From assembly GCF_016097555.1 (NCBI RefSeq), contig NC_054702.1, positions 112,106,171 to 112,170,170 on the forward strand: a stretch of 64,000 nucleotides of DNA, given 5' to 3'. Made by a program: the position numbers and the translations under genes. The notes below the pieces were generated by a model that saw only the letters and a program-made list of their open reading frames with translations, searched no databases and was not told where the DNA came from. Source of the stretch: Gigantopelta aegis (taxonomy: Eukaryota; Mollusca; Gastropoda; Neomphalida; Peltospiridae). Below, in pieces: positions 1 through 15,100 of this stretch. Each line of letters starts with the position of its first letter. Positions within the stretch are counted from its first letter, which is position 1.

Positions 1-52
1 CTACTAGGAGCACTAAACCAGGTTTGCCTTCCCACAATTCTACTCACATCAC

Positions 53-114
53 CTAATTCTCCATTTCTACTAGCTCATCCATCAACGCTTTCTCCCACTC
101 CTCACTTCCAGAGT
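53..114 (-). CDS. SYAP1: SYAP1 coding exon 8 (C-terminus)
   Basis: Too short to stand out as an open frame. After acceptor ACCATGCAG it encodes (D)[19 protein letters not shown] and TAG. The phase matches exon 7 exactly, and the acidic WEK-L--EL pattern resembles the WEKEL-containing tail of vertebrate SYAP1. The 3' UTR runs off the left edge of the window. Confidence 0.88.
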
Positions 115-3100
115 CTGCATGGTCAAATCAAACAACAAAACCATCATCATGGACAAAATGTGTATCATGGCAAGTAAATGTTTACCAGTCTTGCAGTAAA
201 GATTATGTGACAAGATATTTGAAATATGTACAAATCCTGCACTATTTTATGCATGAACATTGACTAAGCTACATTCAGGGGTTTCTGACTCTATCCGTGT
301 ATTCGAGACTGCATTCATGCACAGATGGAAACACATTCTTGTCACAACACCATGCGAGATAGTGTGGAACTTGACAATGGAAACCCATTCTTGTCACAAT
401 ACCATGCGAGATAGTGTGGGACTTGACAATGGAAACCCATTCTTGTCACAACACCATGCGAGATAGTGTGGGACTTGACAATGGAAACACATTTAGGAAT
501 ACATTCCCTGCACTAGAACAGTTTTGATTACACAGTATAAGTCAGGGATCAGGTGATATATAAAATTCACTTTCAAGTTTCACATCTTCATTGTAATCAC
601 AATGCTATTTAACTATGATACCTGTATATGTCAGTCATTTAGATTTATATTATAAAGCGCTATTGAAAGAGAAGATTTTGTTTATCAAAGTATGTCTTTG
701 AATTGTAGTGGTAAAATGTGTCATTTGCAGGATAAGCATTGCAGCGGGCTGTTTGTTCAAACTGCACAGGTAAGCTGAATGAACGGTGTCCCTAGAAATG
801 AAGGGAGAACACATGACTGTCAATGGTAGTGGGTGCAGATTGAACTTAGAGATTAAAAACACCAGTTGCTAGCATGTTCTGCCAAACCTGGATTTGTAAT
901 GTTAAAAATCAACTGCTCTATCACCCCCTCCCCCACAATTAACAACACTGCAAAACAAGAGAAAAGAAAAGTACTTTCTGCCCTCACTGTCACGGAATAG
1001 CTCTTGTCTTATTCCAGACATTTACCTTCATTACTGGACTGTTTTTGTCTTATTCCAGACATTTACCTTCATTACTGGACAGTTTTTGTCTTATTCCAGA
1101 CATTTATCTTCATTACTGGACAGTTTTTGTCTTATTCCAGACATTTATCTTCATTACTGGACTGTTTTTGTCTTATTCCAGACATTTACCTTCATTACTG
1201 GACAGTTTTTGTCTTATTCCAGACATTTACCTTCATTACTGGACAGTTTTTGTCTTATTCCAGACATTTACCTTCATTATTGGACTGTTTTTGTCTTATT
1301 CCAGACATTTACCTTCATTACTGGACAGTTTTTTGTCTTAATCCAGACATTTATCTTTATTACTGGACTGTTTTTGTCTTATTCCAGACATTTACCTTCA
1401 TTACTGGACAGTTTTTGTCTTATTCCAGACATTTACCTTTATTACTGGACTGTTTTTGTCTTATTCCAGACATTTACCTTCATTACTGGACAGTTTTTGT
1501 CTTATTCCAGACATTTACCTTCATTACTGGACTGTTTTTGTCTTATTCCAGACATTTACCTTCATTACTGGACAGTTTTTGTCTTATTCCAGACATTTAC
1601 CTTCATTACTGGACTATTCTAATCTGATTCCAGACATTTACCTTCATTACCGAATAGTTCTTATCTGATTGCAGACATTTACCTTCATTACTGGACAGTT
1701 CTTATCTTATTCCTGGCATTTAACTTCATTATTGGACAGTTCTCGTCTCTGATGCCAGACATGAAGAAAGATGTCCGATTCCAGACATGAAGAAAGATGT
1801 CCGATTCTAGATATGAACAAAGATGTCCAATTCCTGACATGAACAAAGATGTCCGATGCCAAACATGAACAAAGATGTCTGATGCCAGACACTTAACTTG
1901 GTTATTGGCCAGTTCTTGTCTGATTCCAGACTGTTACCTTCGTTATTGGCCAGTTCTTGTCTGATGCCAGACATTTAACTTAGTTATTGGCCAGTTCTTG
2001 TTTGATTCCAGACTGTTACCTTTGTTATTGGCCAGTTTTTGTCTGATTCCAGACTGTTACCTTAGTTATTGGCCAGTTCTTGTCTGATTCCAGACTGTTA
2101 CCTTCGTTATTGGCCAGTTCTTGTCTGATTCCAGACTGTTACCTTCGTTAGAGTCTTTGTTGTCCCCCGTGACCCGCAGCTGCTCTATTTCCTTGCGGAT
2201 GTCGTCCTCACTGATAGCGCTTCCTGCGAATGTGTCACTGATGAACTCGTTGTCCTGGGGTGGACTCCCCACAGCAAGTTCATCCTCCTTGCTGGATTTC
2301 TCGATCTTCTGGGCATTTGTGGTGTCTGCTGCAAAACAACAAGTAAACCAAGACATGGAACAAGACTCACAACACAAAACACAGTTATCAGCCTAACATC
2401 AAACTCCAATAATAATGCCCATTCCATGTCATATTTTTAACTTTTAGCATTGAAAATTACAATATTCAAACACACTATGTAACTATTGTTATTCACTATT
2501 GTATTACAACACAGAATCGCTTTGTCTGTTCATCAAATATACTGTATGGTCCTAATCCAAAATGTCTAACACTTTAGGGCCCATATTGTCAAAGCTATCT
2601 TAGCACTATGAAATTGCAAGACCATCATAAGCTATGTCACTATGGTGTGTGCTATAGTGATGTGATAGCCTAAAATGGTTTTATGATTTTGTAGCTCTAA
2701 GATTGCTTTGAAAATACAGGCCCAGGCCTGTAGGTCTTTTTAGTCCTACTCTATATAAATAAAGATAAACCTTTGCACACCACCCCACTAAAGATTGTGC
2801 CCCACTTCAGCTGTTGGGACTTCATGACTGTACTATTCTCATGTCCTGTACAGATGATAATAAATGAGTTACCAGTTATTATCAAATTTATGTTTCGAGT
2901 GAAACAATTTTCCCATGTCATGAGTTTTGCAAGTGACAAATGAAAATTATTTCACGAAGGACATAAACTTTATAATATCTGGTACTGAATTTGTTATTCT
3001 ATTTATGACCTCAGCTATTTTTTTCTAATTGCCTTGTAGCTTCGATATCCATACATGCACATAGAATTAGAAATGATATAAACCACTGTACACACTGTTC

Positions 3101-6100
3101 TGAGTACACGTAGGCCTATATATAGAATTAGAAATGATATAAACCACTGTACACACTGTTCTGAGTACATGTAGGCCTATATAGAATTAGAAATGATATA
3201 AACCATTCTACACACTGTTCTGAGTACATGTAGGCCTATATAGAATTAGAAATGATATAAACCACTGTACACACTGTTCTGAGTACATGTAGGCCTATAT
3301 AGAATTAGAAATGATATAAACCACTCTACACACTGTTCTGAGTACATGTAGGCCTATATAGAATTAGAAATGATATAAACCATTCTACACACTGTTCTGA
3401 GTACATGTAGGCCTATATAGAATTAGAAATGATATAAACCATTCTACACAATGTTTTGAGTACAAGTTGGCCTATATAGAATTAGAAATGATATAAACCA
3501 TTCTACACAATGTTCTGAGTACATGTAGGCCTATATAGAATTAGAAATGATATAAACCACTCTACACACTGTTCTGAGTACATGTAGGCCTATATAGAAT
3601 TAGAAATGATATAAACCACTGTACACACTGTTCTGAGTACATGCATAATATTGCTATAACACTGCATTTTATTCATTGTTTAGAGATAATTTTCAGAAAC
3701 CAACCTTCTGTTTAATCTGTTAAAAAAGGTTTTGTAGAGTTTATAATATACTGATACCCCCACAGTGCGGGTATACTAGGCGGCTGTAAACGAGGCCATC
3801 CAAGGTAATAAACAATTTTTTTGTTTTTGATGAAATCTTCATATTGAGAGATAACCTTGTGAAAGCACTTATAAAAGTTCAAAGTTGTGGGTGGGAATTT
3901 GTGCACCACTTTGTAAACAAAGCTCATCACTTCAGTGTATAAATATGTTGTATAAGTAGGTGTATACAGTCCAGGACACACGTACAGTACATGTATCTTA
4001 TGTAAAGCTGTGTGACATAATCTTTATTTTCAAAAGGGATTAACTCTAACACTGCCAAATTTCCAGTGCCAACAAAGTTTATAAATACACTGTTGACTAT
4101 AATATCTCTGTATGCATACACCTGCAGTGTGTTTTGTAGATGCATAATAAGGCCTTTCTTTAAGATAGTAATATTATCTTACAAGTGTCTGTCTGATCAC
4201 TGTGTGGAGGTATTGGGGACAATGAGGTGTTAGCGATCTCGGCAGAATGACCTGCAGTTAGACACCAGACCGACCTGCACCTAGACAACTACAGACATGC
4301 ACACAAGATGTTTATGAATAGCTGCAGCCCGCAGCCTGGCCTTGGCACAATTCAAACTGGGACCTCAAGCCACGAGTGCACCCATTTTCAATTTAATTTC
4401 TAAATATAAATCACAATCAAGAACATGGCGGGCTTAGTTTGCTGGTGCCAAATTCAATTCTCTCACAAAGCTAGATCCCAGTGTACTGACTGGCCACAAG
4501 GAAACAAACCATCATTTAGCGATGCAGTGGTCGCCCTAACAACATTAGGCAGGATGTAGCCCAACAGTAGAGTGCTCACTTGAGGTGGGGCACTGTGGAG
4601 AATTCAAGTAATTAAATCAGTATCTGACTACACATAAAACAACACAAACTATCGACACCACAGATCAAACGATATAAAAGAACAACACTTATACAGAGTG
4701 AAACCTCTTAAAAAAGGACCTTCTCAAAACTGGATGTTTTATAGAGTATCTTTTTAAAAATTAGAGATCATATTAACCTCTCTAAATGAGATTCCTCTTA
4801 TAACTGGACAATTTTCTTGGCCCCAAGGGTGTCCGTTTTAGAGGGGTTTCATTGTAGCAGGCATCTTTTTAATAATGTTGGTCCATTCCTCTTAGCAAAA
4901 ACGTTTTCCGTCATCTGCTGTCGTGATTTATTTAAACTGCAATCGTAATAACAGATTGCTAAACGACGGCTGAAATCCACGAGAATGATATTTCCGACTA
5001 ATAACGGACATTTACAGAAATTACAGACAGCAATACGTATTATTTGCCTTTCAAATCATAATATATTGTTTACAGATAATACAGTGCATCTCTACTATAT
5101 TGAATAGAAAATATCACAAATCAAGGTTTATAGAACTTTAAAAAAACTTCCAAGAGCTACTGGTGACTGTGTGCCACCCACGTACCACGGTGAGGAACAG
5201 AACTGAGTGGCTGCACAACAAATACACGTAAAACCAGTACCAGTTTAACAAAAATAAGGATGAGGTAAAATAAAATCACTTATACATACATTTAGTGTCA
5301 TCTATACACACTTTCTGAACTAAAACGTACCTCCCCCCCACCCCCCCGCAAAGTTTAAGTATAATGAATTTCTTTCTTTTTATGTAGGGTGTGTATGGGG
5401 ATATAGAGAATAACCACTTACTGCCTTGAGGACTTTCAACCTAAGCAGATTAAAGCCGTTATTTTAAGGCAGCAACTGGTTATTTTATTTATCCTGCAAT
5501 CCAAAAAGTGTAGTCAGAAAATCATATTTATTCAATTTTTCCCATGAAAACTGTATACCATCAGTGTATCAAGTCATTTGCAAGCTACATTTTTCACATC
5601 AAAATTAAAAAAAAAATAATTCATAAAAAAAAAAAAAAAAAAAAAAAATTCATCTTTATCAGGTCTAAAACCTTTATTTATATATAATGTAACAATATAA
5701 AAGAGTATGTAATAAAACATTTACGAGTCCATTAAAGACTTATGTCACTTGACCTATATGTTGTGTTAAGTACTATACAGATGTTATCTAATTATCGTAT
5801 CTTGTCAATGCATTTCTGGGGAAGACTGCCTGGATATAAATGATACGTGTTAATATACTTTGAATTGTTGGTACTGCAGGTGCCTATTTTACAGCTGCAC
5901 TGCCTCCCTAAAAAAATCCCAAGTCCGTTCCCGCTGTCTTTGAAGAATATCAGAAATACTAAATCACTTAGTCTAACATCAATAATGAACAAGGGTGAGT
6001 CTGTACTGTTTCAATGTGTGAAACTCTAAATTTCTCAGCTATGGTGTGACAAGTAGTTTAATTCCATCATGGGCCCTCAGACAGCCGGGAGCTGGTCACA

Positions 6101-9100
6101 GTGACTGGGAGTGGAGGGAAATAAAAATACACATGATTGTTATTGATTGAAAATCTCTGTCTGGCAACTCGCCAGATACAGCTCTTGCAGTGAGGGGAAA
6201 GGAAGGTTTGTTTAATCAGCACCTACTGGTTTTAGTATTACAAGTAGGACTAAAAAACATGTTGCCATCACAAAGGCTCTGCTGTCCATTTATTTTCATT
6301 TGTAATTTATATTTGTGCTGATATCCATATTAAAGGTTCCAACATGCTGTCCTGGAACACACCTCAGCTATCTGGGCTGTCTGTTAGAAAGGTCAGGGTT
6401 AGTGGTCAATGTGTGGCCTCTCTCACCCCCAGACTCCAGACAGTTTTAGGACACAAAGTGAGCACATACCAGCCTTAAAGCCAATTAGTAAACTGACCTG
6501 CCTTCTTTCTTTTCTTTTTTGCTTTTATAGCTATTTTTGTGCTTATATCCAATTAAAGTTCAGGCACAGGTTCCACAGTGGGTTAGTTGTTAGTTGTTAG
6601 TGAGAGAGAAGTCAGTGTAGTAGCACTACACCTACCATTCAGTTTCATGACTGACTGTGAACTGCCCTAGTGATGCTAACAAACAACCTTGACCAAGGGA
6701 GAAACATCACTTTGGAGGAGGGTATAAAAAGACTACCATTTTACAAACACATACATATTTGAAAAATAACAGATACACTATTTTAAAAGTAGAACCCCCC
6801 CCCCCCCCGATTTAGACACTTTAACGTAACTTCAACCATAAATGGCCTTGAACTGAATTTGAACCGTACATTAATATATTCAATGGAATGAAATCTACAA
6901 ATTCATCTAAAGCTGCAAAAGATTGTATCTTGAAAAACAACAGTCAAAAAACAAGCAGGACTTCAACAATCATAATTGAACTTTTAACTCAACAATAGCC
7001 AGATAGAAAAACCAGATCGACAGTTGATGGAAGCACACAATTGATTCACAGCTATTATTATGCATTGCATGCCAGCCAAACCACAGATCAACGATGGCAC
7101 AAACGGATGAATAAGGTTATAGTGTCATTGAAAACGGAATATGAATCCATGAGCGGGAAAACAGCTAAGTTCATCTTGAGTACATGCACATTAATTCAGG
7201 CTATGTCTTGATAAACAGGCTGTGCATGCCTGAAGGGATAAAACCTGAGTGGAAACACAACATATTATATCACTTTGCAATAATAACAGGTCATAAATAT
7301 TCAGATATTTATCTCTGTGGTGGGTAAATGATTATATCAACATAAACAACAGTACAAAATGGTGGTCGATTTTTATCGAGCATGGATAAAAAGTTTGATC
7401 AAGCGGAAACTACACACTACTTTTGTTTGAGGATAACCTTATGAATAACCCAGATTGCTGTATGTTCTGTAATAATACACCAGTACTTTAATTATAGCCT
7501 CAGCAGTAATATGGGTCATACACTATTGTTTATTGTCTCAAAGTTTACACTATATTCTTGTTACATGAACATGACATCAGATCAAACCTACATTGGGAGT
7601 GTCAAAATGACATGAAATATGAAGGGTGCTTATTGTGTCATAATATACTGAATTCCATTTAAAATGCACCAGCCAGATTTGTAGTTGTAAAAAGGATACG
7701 AGAAGAAATAGTAATTTATTTTACTGACTTTGTTTAACTAGATGTGTTCTGGTAGGCAATAAACAATACAAAATTGTATACAAAAGTTAGAGCTATTGTG
7801 CGTTTTATAGCACCCTAACACATGCTATAGCAATAACATTAACAGATGAAAATTGGGTTGTGTGTTTTCAATGGAGTTAAGTATACTATGAAATGCTATA
7901 TCATAATAGTCATTAATATTTAAACAAACATCCAACACTATAAATAAACAAGTGATTGAGCAATAGATGATGGTAAAAGTACATGGAGATATATAAACTG
8001 ACAACACTTTGTGAAAAGAACAAAATAACCAAAAACAAACAAATCCACCAACCACCACCATCACCAACCAAAATGCCAAAAGATGGTGAAAGATAAATAA
8101 AACTTTAAACTGTGGATGAAGTGGGCATGGAAGATGGATCTCCAGGACTTTTTAACTTAATTTTCAACAGAACATCATTTTACTTTCATTTCAATCATCA
8201 CTAAATACAGACATTCTGGTTTTAAATCTCCTTCAGATGACCAAGATTTGAAATATAGTGATACCCTGGATAGGTCTAAAATATGAACATTACTCATTGT
8301 GCCAGCCAAGATTAGTTCAATATATAGCATTACTGATACCTTTGTCTTTTGATGGGTCTGAGATACTGACATCACTGGTAGTACCCAGAATAATCACAGA
8401 TTGTCAACATCATTGGTACTCAGGATGGGTCATATTCAGGTCTACAATATGAACATTACTAACATCACTGGTACTCAGGATGGGTCATATTCAGGTCTAC
8501 AATATGAACATTACTAACATCATTGGTACTCAGGATGGGTCATATTCATGTCTACAATTTGAACATTACTAGCATCACTGGTACTCAGGATGGGTCATAT
8601 TCAGGTTTACAATATGAACATTACTAACATTACTGGTACTCAGGATGGGTCATATTCAGGTCTACAATATGAACATTACTAACATCACTGGTACTCAGGA
8701 TAGGTCATATTCATTGGTACCCAGGAATGGTCTGAGATATAAAAGTAACTTGATTTTGTTATATTGATCTAGGGAAATACATTTAACCCCCCCCCCAAAC
8801 AAAACCAAAACAACATCACTGGTACTCAAGATGGGTTATAATCAGGTCTAATATATGGCTATACACACAATAAATATAAAATCTCCAATGGCAATTTGTT
8901 TGATATATTTGATGAATGGATACTTTTTGTTTCTTTCATCTTTTAAAATTAAAACTTAATATTTTGTCTATAATTATGAGAAAAAACCCATACTGACATG
9001 TAAACAGTTCAAAATAGAACTGGGAACTATTTTGACAGGGGTCAAAGAAAAGTAGACCAGTTTTTATTTTAATGTTGCTAAGTATTGCAATAATGTAGCT

Positions 9101-12100
9101 AATTTTAATTTGAATGATGTCAGTATTCCATTGATATCACTTTGCATCTCCTTACAATAACAATAAACCGGGAACAACATGTTTGCGTTTTCAGAATGCT
9201 GGAAATATTCCAATGCAAGATTGCTATTGAAATGTTTTTGGTATGAAAATTAATGACGTACCTGACTGTGTTTGAAAAAAAACTCTTGCAATAAAAGAAG
9301 TGTACTATTTATAAAATATGGATTTGAAGTAAATTTATAGCAAGATATCTTATATGTATTGTGTATGAAGTCAAAACATTGGTGCGAAAAGTGAGCATCA
9401 TTGACTTTAGTCCTCAGGATGGGTCAACAATCAGGTGGTCTACAATATGAACATTACTAACATCACTGGTACTCAGGATGGGTCACAATCAGGTGGTCTA
9501 CAATATGAACATTACTAACATCACTGGTACTCAGGATGGGTCATAATCAGGTCTACAATTTGAACTTTACTATCATCATTGTTACTCATGATGGGTCATA
9601 TTCAGGAGATCTATAATATGAACATTACTAACATCACTGGTACTCAGGGTGGGTCACGATCAGGTCTAAATTATGAACATTACTAACATCACATGATCAC
9701 TGGTACTCAGGATGGGTCATAATCAAGTCTATAATTTGAACGTTACTATCATCGTTACTCAGGATGGGTCATATTCAGGTCTACAATATGAACATTACTA
9801 ACATCACTGGTACTCAGGATGGGTCATAATCAGGTCTATAATTTGAACGTTACTATCATCGTTACTCAGGATGGGTCATATTCAGGTCGTCTACAATATG
9901 AACATTACTAACATCACTGGTACTCAGGATGGGTCACAATCAGGTCTACAATTTGAACATTACTAACATCACTGGTACTCAGGATGGGTCATATTCAGGA
10001 GATCTACAATTTGAACATTGCTAATATCACTGGATGGGTCGTATTCAGGAGGTCTACAATTTGAACATTACTAGCATCACTGGTACTCAGGATGGGCTAA
10101 TCATATGTACATTATTAACATGTACTAAGGATGGGTTATAATCAGAAAGTCTACAATAACAACATTAGTGACATCAGTGGTACTAGGGAATGGTCTGAGA
10201 TATAAAAGTTACTGGTAACGTGGATTGATCTTAGATATGAACATTAAAAGGAGCCAGATGACTGTCAGTTTGAAGTACTCATGTGAACTGTCTATAATTT
10301 GCTCAATTGATTTTTGTCACCATAAATAAAAAGATGTGTTTTAAAAAAAAAAGCATTTGCATGTTTATGCAAAACATTTTCTGTCTGTTTAATTGACATT
10401 GCATGGGCATAGGAAGGTGCTTCTGTTTTTACCCTTAATTGTAAGGCTTAATAGTAAACAACTGTCTTTACCGTTATGTCTTTACCATTAATTTATTAAT
10501 AGCACAGAAAATTAATAATGGTAAATACTTTTATAAATGTACATAGATATCTATAAGTGTTACTATTACAGGCATATATGTAAGATATAATGCTAGATTG
10601 AATGATTGTGAAAAAGGGTCAAATTGGTCTTTTCCATTATTCAACAGATAACAATAAAGATAAAAATTATAATGGTAAAGACACATGACATGGTATTTGT
10701 GCCATCTTCAATGTACTTCAGCACTGCAATTATGCAAATGGATTTTAAAAACAGATTTACTGAATGAAAAAATATAAATGATGGGTTTCTCATGCTTCTA
10801 CAATACTAACGGTAAAGACAGACAATAAGTGTGGCATTGAAAAAAGTGTTCATATACTTAACATGTTTATCTAAGCTTGACCTAGATGTGACAGTGCCAT
10901 CTAGTGGACAACTTTCAAAGTAATAAAATGGTTGGTCCTTTTTGTAGATAATATAACGGTAAAGACAATACAATGAAAAATAAAAGATGCAACTTAAAGT
11001 TGTATGCAGTGTAGTTTTATTTTACTATTTTAAATTGAAATTAAAGAAACTTATGTATTTATGAGTGGTTTATTTAAATTTTGCAGTTTAAAGGCAAACA
11101 GGTAATACTTTAGGGAGTTTTGCTATTCCGTAATTATAACGTGTTTTTCTACACGATAATGGAGTGGACATATTGGGTATATAATTTTAAAGGGACATTC
11201 CTGAGTTTGCTGCATTTTTAAAGATGTTATCGACTAACAGAGTCTTTTTAACGATTGTAATCACATATCAAAACATATTTTTCTGCATAAAATATTAGTG
11301 GCTATATATTAAACATGTTTCTGATGGTTTTAATACTTGTACTAGGTTAAATTTCATTTTATTTCCTAAAATATATTTGTTTGTACGTACGAAATTAATT
11401 GAAGACAAAATCCAGTTTGGGCTTCTTACAAATATTAAGACGACCAGAAACACATTGAATATACAAACACTGATATTCTAAACCAAAAAATATATTTAAT
11501 ATAAAAGTTCAATCGTAGAAATATTTTATGAGTTGGAAATATCTTACAATGCAGCAAACTCAGGAACGTCCCTTTAACCACAAGCTTGTCTAATGCATCT
11601 AAATGACCAAATGTCATATCCAGTGTATCAAGTAATGATGCTTTTTATGTGCATCCCTGTTTATTAACATTATATGTTGTTTTGTGAAAAATATTGGAGC
11701 TGCAATGTCTTTACCATTATTTGCCCCTTTTTGTGAAAATAGCCCAACTAAATGTGCCCCCACTTCTTACGCCAGTGCATGGCAATGCATTCAAACACTG
11801 ACAAAACGTACTGGTTGGCATTTACTAACAAACAATTCCAGTCTGCTTAGATCACTACAGACCTCTGAAAACTGTGTGATGTTAATGCATGTGAAGGTTT
11901 GCATAACCAAATTATTTTTCATGTATTGAAATGTAATCTAAAATACAATTTATACGGTCTTAATAGGTACCTGCGGTTACACAAATGTTTAACTCTCAGT
12001 GGCGTGAACTGGATACTGTGATGTGACATCGTGTTTTAGCATCACGTACCACATCGGAACTTGTATTATAATTTGTGACATAATATATTCTCTACTGAAT

Positions 12101-15100
12101 AAAATGTTGACTAAAATGTAGATACGTTGTTGTGAAAATAAAATAAATGAAGCTAGAACAATGCAGGTATTAGTAACTAATTAAATTTAGTGCAGGCAAT
12201 GTCATGAAGAATACCACCAGACCTAAAATAATTTTTAAAAACCACACACAACCTCCAACAAAACAACAACACTGGTAAACACCATGCAGCTAATAAACTG
12301 GCAGATGTGTAAAAATATCAATCTGTCACAATAAATGTGTATTTTTCACCCCCAGCTATTTCTTGTATGAAGCTGCATATAATTATTATAAATTTTAATA
12401 GCACTGTATATTTTGTAAGTTAAAAAAGTTTGTTATTATTAATGACACCACTAGAGCTCACTGACTGATTAATTATTGGCTATTGGATATGAAACATTTG
12501 GTACTTCCGACAGTCTTAGAGAGAAAACCTGCTATATTTTCTATTAGTAAAGGTAGCAAGGGATCTTTTATATGAGCACTTCAGCCATGCCTGATTAAAC
12601 CCTCCTTGCCCACAGGCAGTAGAGAACATCCCTCAGCCTTTAATAATCCAGTTGTGGTGCAGTGGCTGGAACAAGAATAGCCCAATGTGCCCACTGACGG
12701 GGATCAATCCTAAACTGACTGTGCATCAGGTGAGTGCTTTACCTCTGGGCTACGTCCCAGTACTCAGATTTTTTGCTGTTGTTCAAACCAGCAGATGCCC
12801 CAGGACTGGTATGTCAAAAGCCATGGTATGTGCTGCACTAGTAAAAGTGTTTAAAAGTGCATATAAAAGATCTATTGCTGATAATGGAGGTACAAGATAC
12901 ACCCATCAGGACTTTGAATGAATTATATGAATTGATAAGAAAGATACGACCCTGTCAAAGATTTCCTTTAATGTGCAGTAATGCTTAAAAAGTAGATCAC
13001 ATTGACCTAATTATAGTATGTGATACACCACCATCCCAAACTGTACATGCATATAAGGTTTAATGATCCTATATGAAATGATAAAAAAGATATTTCCTGG
13101 ATACTGAAAGTTTATGAACAGACATATGTATGTATGACGAAACAGACAATGCCATACCATAATACAACATGTCAAAGACAGGTATATAAAATGTAATGGG
13201 TTTCATCAAAGTCCAATAAGACCAACAGTTGATGATTAGTAAATCAATGTGCTCCAGTGGTGTCGTCATACAAAATATATTTAACCTTTTTTTCCTCTTT
13301 TTTTTCAAAAAGATTTTCAAGGCTTTTTCTGCAGTCATCAACATACAAAGCTTTGATGTCAATTGGTACTGATCTTGCATTCTTTTAAATGGGGAAAAAT
13401 AGTTTGCAACCAGTTTTCATTTTTCAGACACAGAAAATGACATTACAAATTGAAGAATATTCCAGATTTTCCATCACCGACACGAACAGTGTGTTAATAA
13501 GCTCAATATAAAGATGAAGATTAGTGAGAAGCCAAATGCACGTCTGTTTCAACATGCTTTGTCCAGCGCAGAGCTAAAATATTACAATACCTTTTTTGTT
13601 GTCATTTTCACTGTCGTTACTTTCTCCTGCAATGAATACCATAGTGTTCTAATTCTGCACTAATTTCAAATCATAATACAATCAGACCTCATTGATCAGC
13701 AGCCACCAATGGTAGTAGTCGAAAGTGGCCGCTTAAGACTAATGGTTGGCAAAATCCTAATTCCAGCCAATCGATTACAAACGAACATACACATACCGTA
13801 TGCTATGAAGTGACCCGAATGGCATCTATAAAAACGGTAACAACAAATTATTTGCAGATTGATCTGTGAAATGTAATGTTTATACAGCGTTAACATTTTG
13901 CATAGTTAAATCAATTTTGTGTTAATTTATCTTAAATTTATCTGACGAATGATAAAGTCAAGTTGGATAATTTAGCATTCTAGTTTCAACTTGCGAGATC
14001 CATGTGTTTCACCAATAATCTTTGTTTTATAACAACCGGTTGTTCTAGACGCTTTATGGTGTCAATAAGCAAACAAACTTACATATTTTTAATCTTGAGT
14101 ACAAACAGGTTTAAAATGTTGACAACCGATTATAATCGATGATTGGTTGGTTCAACTAACCAATCATCAAACATGAAAATCCAAACAATTCCCACCACTA
14201 CTTAAGACAGGTGGCCACTGAATAGAGGCTGCTACTTTTCGTCTTTTAAACAAAATTACTGTTTGTACTATTAATTAATTAATTAATTAATTAATGTGTG
14301 CTCTATCGTTTAATATAAATCAACTTTTGACATGTTTCAGTGTTAAAAAATAATAAAATGTAAGTGGAAGTATTAATCTGACTGTTTGAAATTCCTTCTT
14401 TCACCAGTTAATTTCCTCTGTTCACGTTACTATATCATATGAGGGGCATGTATTGGCGTGACAGATGAAGCTGTACATGTTGGTGCATATGTAGCTTTCT
14501 CTGAGGCAATTAGATCCATTCCAAAGTCACAAATCCTTAACTGATACACAATAGATATGTCAGACAGAATGGGTACTAGTATTCATGAAAATATGATGAC
14601 TGCTTATTTCCAGTACTTTGTTGCTGTTGACAGTGTTATATAAATGATGTAACAACTTACTGTGGCACTTAACACAGGTATTTTAATAATTTGGGATCCA
14701 TTTAGGTGGCCAGTAGCTCCAATAGACAAGTAGTTGGTTAATACAGGCCATTTAACAGTGAACATCATTTGGGAGGAAATTAAGTGGACATGTAGCTGCA
14801 GAATATAGATGGCCACTTGATCAAGTTTGACTGTGTACCCATTTATTTTCTATAGCAATTTCACACAAAATGTAATGCCAATATCATTTCCAATTACACA
14901 AATTTCAAATAATGTAAACAACATATCAGTTAGCAAGATAAATGCACAATTTGTTTTGCAGACTAAAAACAAACATCCAAAATAAAACAAAAGCATAGCG
15001 TTGGTTCTAGTTTCAGTGTTTATGTAGACGAGTACTACCAGTACCATCCAAAAACATTGCTTTGTAAGTCTGGAGTACCTTACAAGGAAATCAATTGGTT

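Noticed and set aside
1004..1668. Three overlapping plus-strand frames of 70-207 codons with [10 protein letters not shown] repeats
   Set aside because: 41 is not a multiple of three, so the array is open in all three frames by turns. This is repeat DNA, not protein coding.
12652..12921. An 89-codon plus-strand frame
   Set aside because: It lies across two oppositely oriented SINE copies.
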